From Cyathus striatus (lineage: Eukaryota; Basidiomycota; Agaricomycetes; Agaricales; Nidulariaceae), in contig JAOVFP010000006.1 in the NCBI GenBank assembly GCA_025738555.1, forward strand, positions 4,650,001 through 4,714,000: a DNA stretch of 64,000 nt, written 5' to 3'. A model generated the notes under the pieces. That model saw nothing but the letters and a program-made list of their open reading frames with translations, was not told the origin of the DNA and did not search any database. A program made the position numbers and the translations under genes. Positions 1 to 10,172 of the stretch are shown in pieces (position 1 is the first letter of the stretch; every line of letters begins with the position of its first letter).

Positions 1-1007
1 AAATATTAGCAATTATTATTATTATTTTAGTTCAAATTCATTCACCTGCTTTTCCCACCACCATCTTCCTGTATGCATATCCTGATACATTCTAGTTGTT
101 TCAGTATCATCTGTGTAGTGCTTTTCAGGTTCAAATACTAGATATGGTGCAAAGTTGGGATCTCCCAGTAGTGCTTTCACACAGTCAATTATATCTCGAA
201 AATAGACATCACAAGTTTCATTTCCAATACAGATCTCTTTCCAAACAAAATGTGGACACCCTGGTAAATTCTCATCAGTTCTTTTGTTGAGCTCTGAGGA
301 AGACTTAAAAGAGAGTCCCAGTTTATCAATAACCTAATACATTTAATATTAGCTTGGTTAAATCACTTTATAATATAAATTACCCCATCAATCTGTATTA
401 ACTGGTCAAATGCATTTGAACTTGGACCTTGGATTTTAGCCCATTTGGCTATTTCCCATTCCAATTTAGATTTAAATGGGTGATAATAATTTTTTTCATC
501 ACCTACTTTAGCATGATACTCATTATTTTGAGTAGTGTTGTTAGCTGACAAGACTTTGCCTGCCTTTTTGCCAAATTTCTTCACATGTGGTGTATTATGC
601 AATTGCTGCTCAGCTCCTCCTCAGATGTGAAATGCTTTGTTTGTTATATTTGATTCTGTACCTTTCTCATCAGACTGCATTGATTGTGTGTTAGGATGCA
701 TGCACATGGGTTCCAAAAATGACTCTTCCTCTGCATCCAGTACTTCTTCAAAATCCTCTCTCTCATTATCATTATCATCATTTCCATTGCCAATGCCTTC
801 ATTATCAATGTCAAAAAATTGTGTAGGATAATTTGCATAATCTCCATAGAGATCCCGTTGTTTATCAACTTGGATTGCAGTATCAGTCTCAAGAGATGGA
901 CCTGGCAAGAGTGCCGAAGAGGATACAGTATTTTGAGTTGGAATATCTCCATCAGAATCAATATCCATTTCAGATTCCATACTTGAAGATTCATTGTCAA
1001 TTTGCTC
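1..1007 (-). pseudogene. Plavaka-type (CMC) transposase, 5' part, broken, runs off the left edge
   Basis: The minus strand encodes an acidic N-terminal stretch (about 1007-621), then a conserved block with HPFKSKLEWEIAKWAKIQGP (about 480-420). After a 50-nt GT-AG intron (383-334) it reads VIDKLGLSFKSSSELN..., then LPGCPHF and HTGRWWWEKQ near position 30. This order (EWE-A-WAK-GPSS, Y-FRDII-C, TGRWWW) is what I know of Plavaka transposases, DDE enzymes of the CACTA/CMC superfamily that move DNA by cut and paste. The catalytic core lies beyond the window. An in-frame TGA at about 621-623 cuts the frame; reading continues in the same frame, so it looks like a CGA to TGA change. The 5' end is also cut by the element at 1010-1999. 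Family call fairly sure; gene certainly inactive. Confidence 0.8.
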
Positions 1008-1009
1008 TA

Positions 1010-1999
1010 CAGTTGAGGACAATCAAAGCCATCTAATAGTGTAGTGCTTGAATGTGATTTTTTTGCAACAATCACCTTCATATTTGGATTCAGAGACCTT
1101 GAAAATGTCCAAAAATGCACTTTAGAAGTTTTTCTCACAACTTTTTTATGTGGCCAAAATTTTCAGACAAAATAATGAATTGTGTGTACCTCTTTTGGCC
1201 CATGGGAACATTACAAATACCATGATACATGCTTAATCTTATTTGTTAACATGATACCAATGACTCAATTCACTGCCATTGTCTGTAAGGCTTACATTTT
1301 TTCATTATTACTTATACTTAATATCATTACCTAAGTCTGTAGCTGCAGTGTCCTCCTTTTTCCAAATCACTCTCATGCTGTCCCACATCACCAGTCACTC
1401 TTTATCTGCAATATATGCATGTAAGAGATTCATGGAATGTATACTTGCATCAAACTTGAATCATTTAACATATTTGAAGGAGCTGGAAATGCATGAGCAC
1501 TGTTCTGCAAGCCAAGTAAATGAGTTTTTGTTTTTTTGGATAGAAAATTGAGGTTACTCATAATGATTGTAGTGTTAAAAGTGGTCCTGGAGCTCAGTAC
1601 TCAGTACTCAGATTATTTAATCTCTTGGAAAAGAATAGAAAGTTAGTTCTCAGTCATCAATGGATGTGTTTGTCAGCGTTGATAAACTCTGAAGTTGACT
1701 TTTATTTAATTTTTTACTCAACATCCACAGCACCTATCGCTCTAAAACATTTTTAATAGTATATACATATCAAATAAATGTGTTTGGCAATTTTTCGCAG
1801 ATTTATGCTAATTATTTACATGTGGCCAAATTTTTGGGCAAAAAAAACTAATTTCTAATTTTAGAAAGAACCGCTCGTAGGAATCTCATGAAACTGGTAT
1901 GGAATGAAAGCTATTTGATGCCTCTTTCAATCCCGAAGAAGTCCGAGGCAAAAAAAAAATCATTCATTTTTTTTAGATGAGTTTGATTGTCCTCAACTG
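1010..1999. mobile_element. Tc1/mariner-like non-autonomous element, 990 bp
   Basis: The ends are inverted repeats. Both begin CAGTTGAGGACAATCAAA and, after two mismatches, share CATCTAA, giving about 25 bp. TA lies directly outside each end (1008-1009 and 2000-2001), as expected for the TA target duplication of Tc1/mariner elements. I see no transposase inside: the open frame at 1279-1551 has no recognisable motif. It sits at the 5' side of the Plavaka remnant and so is younger than it. Confidence 0.75.
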
Positions 2000-2178
2000 T
2001 AGTCAAATCAAATTTCAGTGTACAAAGGAGTGGTGATCATCTGTAGTTTCTAACTGTCTTATCTTATCGTCACCACGGCTCGGAGTAAGATAACAATGTA
2101 AACCAACTATTGGGCATTTTGGTAGTTATCAGTGATATTAAGTAGACTATTACGATATAATTGTACGGCTCCAGAGAA

Positions 2179-3590
2179 TCATGTTATAACACATGCACAA
2201 CATAACCCCCTATTAGAACAGCACCAATCAGGAGAATCCAATGGTTCCGGGAGCTCAGCATTGCCAACGATGTCATTCCATTTCTGCTCCAGCCGAGCCC
2301 GACCGCTTTGGGGGACATCTGGGTAATCAAGAGGTAGAAAAATCAATCACATAATATAACCAGGAGATGAATCTGACTAACTATCTGGAACCAATACTAT
2401 AGTATCTGGTTCATTAACGTTTATAATATTTGTATCAGTGATTGTTATATTATTTAGTCCATGAAAGCAACCTGAACGGGCAGGTTGAGTAAGTTAAGAA
2501 TGAATCCGTAGCTCTTACATCTTTCTTGAATCGATATAGCCAGTTCAGGATTGGGATCTGAATGGGCTGATTCGTGAGTAAGCTAAGAATGCATTCGTAA
2601 CTCTTACCTTCCAGTCTTGCCTGAGATTCCTGGAATATGTGAGGATATTGCACTCGTAATTTAGATACCTTTCAAGATGTTAAAGAGGATCATTCGCTCG
2701 AGAGGGTGGAATGAGCGCCTACGACGTGTACATAGTTGGCATATTGGGCCTTAAGTTCTTTCCAGGACTCAAGGTTAGATTTCCTGGTTAAGGACGAACT
2801 ATCCTTCATCTCCGCTGGGTTGGCCCTATGGTCTATCAATATCTCAGATATCGCACTCCGGAGGAAACGCAATTTACTTATCCATTATCCATTTCCACCA
2901 GTCCATGAGGTCCAAAATTCGAGCACGGAACAACTCTAATACCTCAACTTCATCTCTTAGCACAGACGTGGTTTTATAAACTGGACGTTATTTTTATAAG
3001 TTGGTTGAATACATATATACGTATATAAGTCGCTGGAACGTACTTGTTAAAATTTGATCGTCAATGTTACCATTCAGCTTGACATCCCCAAGTTCCTCTA
3101 AGGTTGATGCTACAAGCTGTGTTGTAATTAGAATCGGCTACTGATTGAGCTTATAATCTTACATACCTCATCAACCCTATTCCTCACAGTAGCCAGTGTC
3201 TTGACCGCGATAGCTGAGTTTTCGGAACTTGAGGTTGCAATACTGACTAGTCCATCAAGGTAAGTTTGTATTTCCTCTGGACTTCGGGTTCGGATGACTT
3301 CGTATTCGTATATATCTATGACTTCTGTAGCTGCTACATAACCAAGCTCTGCTGCCTCTGCCCCTTGGTGAACAGCGTACGCATATATGCGGAGCTGGTC
3401 AATGAGCTCTTGGAAATGCGAAAGGTTCTTACTGACATGTTTTGAGCACACATTGTGGTATCAGTAACGATAAAACATACGGAACTCTTAATTGGAGTAA
3501 ACGATCTAGCAAATACACAGAGCGCTGAGTAGAATCGCTCAACGCGTCTGTGCGGAGCACAAATGGTGGTGAGGTAGAGAGGGTAGCCAT
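2179..3590 (-). pseudogene. Helical protein with C-terminal CaaX box; eight exons, one apparent frameshift
   Basis: Function unknown. I model exons 3590-3481, 3431-3167, 3116-3044, 2980-2732, 2668-2608, 2557-2519, 2471-2382 and 2318-2179, all with GT-AG introns of 47-63 nt. The product would be about 341 aa, matching the 340 aa of the gene at 8731. Features: N-terminal MATLSTSPPF, an Ala-rich helical segment (YAYAVHQGAEAAELGYVAAT), a WW pair (LDLMDWWKWIMD), a W-KELKAQYANY segment, and the C-terminus DWCCSNRGLCCACVIT. CVIT fits a CaaX prenylation box with neighbouring Cys that could be palmitoylated, implying membrane anchoring (inference). One extra base near 2885-2890, just after the WW motif, shifts the frame and is the only defect, so either a young pseudogene or a sequencing error. 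Paralogues lie at 8731-9915 and 10173-11896. Confidence 0.7.
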
Positions 3591-3963
3591 GGAGGGTAAG
3601 CTACGGAAGTATGAATTCACATATCGACTTCCCCGCATCCTTAGATCCCTGGTGCTGTGGTGTGAGGTTTGCCTCATGTTCCGAACTCATGTTATACGCG
3701 AGGTATTCATTATAAGTATGGTGATACAAGAAGACGTATGCAATGCAGCATGTGCAGCCGAGAATTGGGGTCCTTTTGAATTCTTGGTATTAATTACATG
3801 ATTGTAATCGTTGTGGCGGTATACAGAAACAGTAGGAAGGTCCATGAGCTGACAGATCCGCCGATCTCGTACCCATGCCCACGGTGGGTGTCCCCCCCCA
3901 CCAAGCTATAGCAAACAATTGGCAAACAAGCTGTTTGGTGATGCATTTTCAAATAACAGATAA
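3591..3963. other. Intergenic, 5' flank of the CaaX gene
   Basis: No gene recognised. The open frame from 3550 is antisense to the first exon and shows no motif. This stretch presumably holds the promoter of the minus-strand gene, but I see no convincing TATA box or repeat. Confidence 0.5.
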
Positions 3964-4097
3964 GGCCGGCTGTCGCCGGCAAAGCCCACTAACTGCGATA
4001 AAATTGAAAAAACCAATATTATACAAGCAATAAGTAGGATAAGTTACAAAGTAACAAAAGTAAAAATAAAAAGGCGTAAAAAGACATAAATCAAAGT

Positions 4098-5048
4098 CAC
4101 AGCAGGCAAGACTGTTTTATTACAGGGGTGATTATAATAAATATCTTGGACACATTTTAACAAATTTCTACTGTACAGAATTTTAAATCTTATGGCATTA
4201 ATCTCTGCTATAAAATGCATGAATTATTTTAAAATTCTGATAGTCACATTTCTATTAGAATACCTTATAAAATTTTAGATATTCTGTGTATATACAAGAG
4301 AAAACTACTTTAAATTTTGTGAGGGAAAGTATTGTCAAAATAATCTTAGAATATTTTACATTTTTAGTCAATAATTAACAAATTTCTTGCATATTATCAT
4401 CAGCAGAATATATATAGAATATCTTCTATTTATATAAAGTATTAAGTGTATATATAAGAGATTATTAAGTGACAACTACTTTGTATTTTGCTAGAGGAAG
4501 TATTGACAAAAATCAGTTTATTGATTTAAAATATTCTGAACATATTCTAGATATATTAAGCAACAGAATATTTTAAATTTTATAACTTGTAATCCGCAGA
4601 ATATTGACATAATATTATATATTTTCAAAGTATATTTTGCGAATATTTTGTGAACCACAAGTACAAACATTCTGCTGGTTAATTTTTATAAAATATATCC
4701 ATAACATTTAAAATAAACAGCTAATACTCTATGTATATCCAGCTGATGAAAATATGCAAGAAATGTGTAAATTATTGATTAAAAATGTAAAATATTCTAA
4801 GATTATTTGAACAATACTTTCCCTCACAAGATTTAGAGTAGTTTTCTCTTGTATATACACAGAATATCTAAATTTTTATAAGGTATTCTAATAGAAATGT
4901 GGCTGTCAGAAATTTAGAATAATTCATGCATTTTATAGCAGAGATTAGTGCTATAAGATTTAAAATTCTGTACAATAGAAATTTGTTAAAATGTGTCCTA
5001 GATATGTATCATAATCACCCCTGGAATAAAGTAGTCTTGCCTGCTGTG
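4098..5048. mobile_element. CMC/CACTA-type MITE with about 310-bp inverted arms
   Basis: The left arm (about 4098-4406) and right arm (about 4739-5048) are inverted copies with scattered mismatches; both outer ends read CACAGCAGGCAAGACT (right one inverted). The trinucleotide AGT flanks both sides (4095-4097 and 5049-5051), matching a 3-bp target duplication. CACAG/CACTA ends with a 3-bp duplication are typical of the CMC superfamily. It has no coding capacity and is very AT-rich; transcripts could fold into a long hairpin. Mobilisation by a Plavaka or Tnp2 enzyme is possible but unproven. Confidence 0.75.
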
Positions 5049-5544
5049 AGTGGAATAACCGGAGAGAAGATTTGACACGCACAAGGTGGGTAACAAAGAG
5101 TCAACAAAGCCGTAGGTAGGGACCTAGGGTAAGCTAAGAAGTCACGAAGGATAAAAGGATATAACACTGTAATACAACTGCAACAAAGGAAAAATACACA
5201 ACATAATACACAAGTAGTACTTTAGTTACACACAAATAACCAAAGAACTTGAGAATAGTTTAACTTATACTAATAACTAACAAAGAACTTTATAATGAAA
5301 GTAACTTATAGAACTGACCTTCTGGCAATAATAGCAATGAAGTACTATGTGCACTAACAGGAACTTATCAAATTCTTAAGTTTAAGATAGTAAGTTCAGT
5401 AGAATGTTTATAAGTCTGAACCTTGAGAGGAAAATCAAGTATACTTCAGTAGTATCTGGACAAAATTTATTATAATTGTCATACACGTCGGAAAGATGGT
5501 AAGTAAGGCAAATTACAAATGAAGCACGGACCAAACCAAAAAAC

Positions 5545-5858
5545 GCAGGCTCCTAAACCATCCTCTCGTATCGCGAGCATCCTCCTTATGTTTTTTGTAG
5601 AGGCAAACAACAATCAATATTTATTCGGGACAAACAAAAACAAGGAGGCTGCTCGCGATAGAGAGGCTGGCTTAACTGGTTACCGTCCCTGTTGATGGAT
5701 AGGGTCTCGGGAAAATGTCGGTAACCAGTTAAGCTAGCCTCTCTATCGCGAGCAGCCTCCTTGTTTTTGTTTGTCCCGAATAAATATTGATTGTTGTTTG
5801 CCTCTACAAAAACATAAGGAGGATGCTCGTGATATGAGAGGATGGTTTAGGAGCCTGC
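5545..5858. repeat. 314-bp near-perfect inverted repeat (hairpin)
   Basis: Arms 5545-5685 and 5719-5858 (141 and 140 nt) are inverted copies around a 33-nt spacer. I count only three mismatches and one one-base indel; two of the mismatches are CpG versus TpG/CpA changes. Each arm itself holds two related blocks (AGGAGGATGCTCG... and AGGAGGCTGCTCGCG...). Such low arm divergence implies recent formation or gene conversion. There is no ORF of note. Confidence 0.9.
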
Positions 5859-5972
5859 AAAAAATGAAGAATAAAGAGAATGGCCGAAACGCCGAAATAA
5901 ATAACAAGAGCAAACAATCAGGAATTTCAAGCGAGCCCGAGCCCTCTAACCCAACTAACTAAAGTTAGTGGG

Positions 5973-8730
5973 AATCTCCGCCCCGGGCCCCCAAGCAACA
6001 GCTGAGCAGTGTGGAATCTGAACACGAACATGGATATTTGAACAACTGAACATCTCACCTATCTTATATGGCATGTTTGAAGATGCATTGAATTTTTTCG
6101 ATTCAACCAACATGCCAGTGTATCTAGTGTATCTAGTGTACACACCAGTAATGTTCAACTGTCTCATACCCCCCCCCCCCTCCCTCAAATCCATGTATTT
6201 TCTGCAGCTTTTCTCCAAGTACAATTTTAAAAAGAGATACTCAAGTCTTTTTTGTTTTCCAATCATGGTGACCTTGTGATCAGAGAGGGAGATCCAATGG
6301 ATTCCAACCCTTAGAAACCTGGATGTTCTTTGCACTAGGTACTTTGGTTATGTAATGCATGCATTTAATGCTGGGTCATATCCAATGGAGCAACATCTAA
6401 AGAGTATACATTTTTTCTAAGTCTGATCTCATAATTGCTTTTATGTCTCAAATGACAGTGGTGCATGTAATTCATGCAGGATACAGACAAGACATTGCAA
6501 AAATCTTGGGGAGCATACGCCACCACTTGTTAGGAAAGCAACGTAGTACATTTAGCACTTGCAACTCAAACAAAACTCGAAAACACAGAGAAATTATTTC
6601 AACATCAAAATTTCTGGTGCACTTTCATAAATATCTATTGTTCTAATCGCATATAAACTGATAATTTTATAGTATCTAAATGCTTTAAAGTCCCTTAAAC
6701 GACTTTGTGCTCATAAAATTACCTGGATTAGGCTATTGTACGTTGTGAGTACACATGATGTACCCGCCCTTCATCGCATTTTTCAAAGTGCGAAGTCATT
6801 CAAGTGGACTCTGGAGCACTGAGACAGTGCTCTATAGGATTAGTGGTGCAGTAAATGGTTTGTATCATATGTGAAGAGATTCATTGGAAGTATGGTTCCA
6901 ATGGCACATATCCACCTTCCTCTATAATACACTACAATCCTTTTGTTTAATTAAACAGTTGTAGATACATATTATAGTATATACTATAGCTATGGTGCTT
7001 ATATCCATAATTTGACATACATACACTACAAGTTTTTAATCTTCATCTCAACCTTGCATACTTCAGCTATACTTCAGTACTCCCCCTTTGCACTTTGGCT
7101 CGTCATGGCTCAATTATCAGACCACCTGTCGAGCCGCCGAATGCCTGTTGTTGTGGCATTGCCGTAAAGATGCCGAATGATGGTACCAACCGAATTAGAC
7201 CTAGCTCAGGGATGGCGAGCACAGATCCGGGCCCATATCTCAGCGATCTGTCAGCTCTTGGGAAGGTCTGCATGGATCCCCGTGTCGTTTACAGCGGTCA
7301 TTCCAGAAAATTTCCTTTTTCTTAAAGTTTGTCCATCCTAAATTAGCAATTTTTTGTTCGGAATTCAATAGAACGACATTCCAAATAAATTTTGGGATTC
7401 CTCCGGTCACAATTTTTGTCCCATAAGCATGGAACGACCTCAAATCGCATCATTTTTTCATGGTTCCTAAGCATCAAGGTATATAAGGGTATATAACACT
7501 AAGATGCACTTGTGTTTGTTGTCCTCCGATGCATGAACATTTGGCAGTACCTATTATAACCTAAGTTCTTCACTGCATTGCTAATATTTTCCTACAGATG
7601 CTCAGATATTCTTGCCCAATTTCCAGGCTAGCTGAGAGTAAAACAGGCCTATGTGACATGGGAGTTAAGATCTCGCAAGGAGGTAGATATGCAAATTGGT
7701 GGAGATCGAATACAGCGGTCAAGTTTGTAGGCTTTGACGTAAAGTGATGACCATGTACATGTTGAAACATCCAGTACCGAGTTCTAGCAAGTCTAACTTC
7801 TTCGCTCTTTCAGTACCCGTTGTTGAATTTTCACTCTCCGACGACCGTAAATCTGGCGCGTTGCCTCATACTTGGAACCACTGATGTAGACTAAAGGTTA
7901 ATAGTAACGAGTAACCGGTTAACCGGTAACCGATAACCTGTAAGCATGGTTATACTTACGACCAACTGTCTGTATACACTTGTAGCGGGCAGCTTTTTTG
8001 CAGTTAGCAAAATCCATGTAAATTCGGCATCAACAACGTTACATATTGGGTACATATGTGCCATCGCAAGATGTAGACAAAACGTAAGCAAAGGTCATTA
8101 CTATAAACGAAAATAATTTCCATATATAGGAAAACATTTTGCGAATATTTTGCCTACGATTTGCAATTGTTTTGCCAATTGTAATATTTAACGTTATTGC
8201 TGTCGATTTTGCCAGCTGATGGCGACGGTAAAATAATTGCTTGCCACCTGTGATATATACCGCCAGAGATTAAGAAACATATCGCCACTGTGTAGGTTTA
8301 CGTATGAAGCCTTCCATGCAAGGGTTCGAATCTTGCCCCGGACAGTCATATTTATCCATTCCAGGCTTAGGCCTACCATGTTGAACCCTATTTTATCCGG
8401 ATCCCGGCATAGGCTTTTTCGCAAACAAAAAGTGATATTTATCCGGAAAGAGTACAGGAATATTTGAGGAATGTGGGGGGATCTCAGGGGTCGTGGAATT
8501 AATATACTCTCCCGAGATTACATGCTATCTTACTACCATAGTTCTGATTCATGTCCTTCGAGAACTTTCTACCCTAAAGATAGTCATATTAATAATTGCG
8601 ACATTTGCAAACGATTCTATTGGGATTCCTAATTAGCATGGATTGCATGTTCATATTTATAGAGCTTTTAATGGGAGTATATGTGACGGTAAACTCTTCC
8701 TAACTCCACGTACTCACCTATCCTGTTAGT
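5973..8730. other. Intergenic, no gene recognised
   Basis: About 2.7 kb between the Helitron-like element and the CaaX gene. It holds a C-tract at about 6170-6182, short repeats of GTGTATCTA at about 6118-6136 and AT-rich stretches. Around 8325-8345 there is a tRNA B-box-like string (AGGGTTCGAATCTTGCCCC) with a weak A-box-like GGCGACGGTAAAA upstream near 8222. This could be a decayed tRNA-derived SINE but I cannot fold it into a tRNA. The open frames here are short and lack motifs. Confidence 0.4.
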
Positions 8731-9915
8731 ATGCCAACCGAAGGTGTACCCGTAGTAGAAAGCTTGGATATACTGGAGCTCGATACTCCAGAAGTCATTG
8801 ACGTTAATGAGCTTGAACGAGCCACAGAAAAGATATTAATGGTCTTAAAAGAATCGAAAGGGAACAATATAAACAACTACGATGACTTACTGGAACAGTA
8901 TGCTTCGTTGCGGCATCTGCTCCGACAAAAATCTCATTGACACACCTTCAGTTCTTCACAAACTTCCGAAGCCAAACTTTTGTTGTCCACGTTCGATGCT
9001 GTTGGCAAGAGCATAGAGCTCGCGGGACATGGACATACACTTGCTATTGAAGCGGTAGACCTGGCAGACTATGTCCGAAAAAATGCTCCCAAATTGGACG
9101 ATACGGCTACGCAAGAACAAATTTTTGGTTACCTTTCATCCATGATCATACTGGCAAGGAAAGGATACGTTATGGCTTGCAATGTTAAAAAGTGTTTCGT
9201 AGATATTCATACTCAGGTGAACGACCTTTCCAATAACACAGAAACCGGGAGCGAAACTACAAAGGTATTAATCAGTATCATGCTAAGTTTCGTTTTGCAT
9301 TAAATAATTTCTACAGATCATCAGCCTACAGCGCAACAGGGATAGTAAAAACGTTTTCGAAAACTTCAAAAAATGCGCGGAACACTTCTGTGAGTGGTGG
9401 AACTTCATTAAGTTGGGGGCAAGAGCGCAAGAAGCGCGCACTACGATGCAATACAATGTCAAATTAAAGGGGAATTGGTCACAGAGCTCCTTACGAGATA
9501 ACATGATTTATGAACACTGGGTGAAACTCAAGAAAAATTTTTCAGCATATGATAATAAGGTCAGTAAGTTATCGCATTAACCTATTCTTGTTAACAAAAT
9601 ATATCTTTCAACAAGCTCTCGATAATTAAAAGTCAATACGAAGCCTATTTCCCGCAGTCCTATGATTTACCGTCCTTTGAGTTCAAAATAATTGCTATCG
9701 ACGGCAAATTGGTACATAAAATAGATGATGGTGCTAGCCATTCCCCCGGTCAACTATTAAATTCAGGTGGCGAAGTTGATGGACGTGGATCTAATAGGAG
9801 CACTAGCGAACCTCAAAGAGGCTGCATAGAGGAGCAGGAACCACGTGGAAACAGGGCTCAGGGAGATGATTGCTGCGCAAAGTGTTCAAATTGTGGATGT
9901 TGTGTGATTCAGTAG
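8731..9915 (+). CDS. Helical protein with Cys-rich C-terminus and CaaX box (unknown family)
   Basis: Intact gene of 340 aa. Exons 8731-8897, 8952-9264, 9317-9559 and 9616-9915; GT-AG introns of 54, 52 and 56 nt keep the frame, and the first removes an in-frame TGA at 8938. It starts at MPTEGVPVVES and ends DDCCAKCSNCGCCVIQ. CVIQ fits a CaaX box for farnesylation, with adjacent Cys as likely palmitoylation sites, so the protein is probably held on the cytosolic face of a membrane (inference). The body is predicted mostly helical: an Ala/Gly segment (ELAGHGHTLAIEAVDLADYV), a WW pair (CEWWNFIKLG) and a W-KLKKNFSAYDNK segment occur in the same order in the genes at 2179-3590 and 10173-11896. No known domain recognised, no signal peptide. 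Confidence 0.8.
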
Positions 9916-10172
9916 TATCGAATTTGTATCACACGGATCATCAATTATAGATCCACATACGGTGGGAAATCAGCATATGAAACTATGTTAAAACCACCAC
10001 TCTATCTCCCCTGTGTCTCGGTCCTCGTGTTAGTAGCATATCTCTCTCTTTTCACAATGGAACGATATAATCACAACAGTTGAAACTCCTAGAAGGCATG
10101 TGCCATAAAAGGTGACAGGTGCCATAGTAATAATACGATACTACGCCTCACATCCATACACCCATAGTTCCA

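Larger units (their letters stand above)
3964..5972. mobile_element. Helitron-like element with hairpin ends (copy 1)
   Basis: The left end has GGCCGGC-TGTC-GCCGGC (a hairpin) followed by AAGCCCACTAAC. The right end has ACTAACT-AA-AGTTAGT (a perfect hairpin) followed by GGGAAT. The same plan recurs at 15092-16132 (GGCCGACAAGCGGC...CAGCCCACTACC and ...AAGGTAGTGGGAAT). Short asymmetric inverted repeats (CCCACTAAC against GTTAGTGGG) with hairpins near the ends recall Helentron/Helitron2-type elements. Class is inference: I find no Rep/helicase and no target duplication. The CMC-type MITE at 4098-5048 and the hairpin at 5545-5858 lie inside it. Confidence 0.45.

Noticed and set aside
5955..6335. 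126-codon minus-strand frame
   Set aside because: Contains a C-tract and short repeat (YTRYTRYTG) with no recognisable domain; coding signal too weak.
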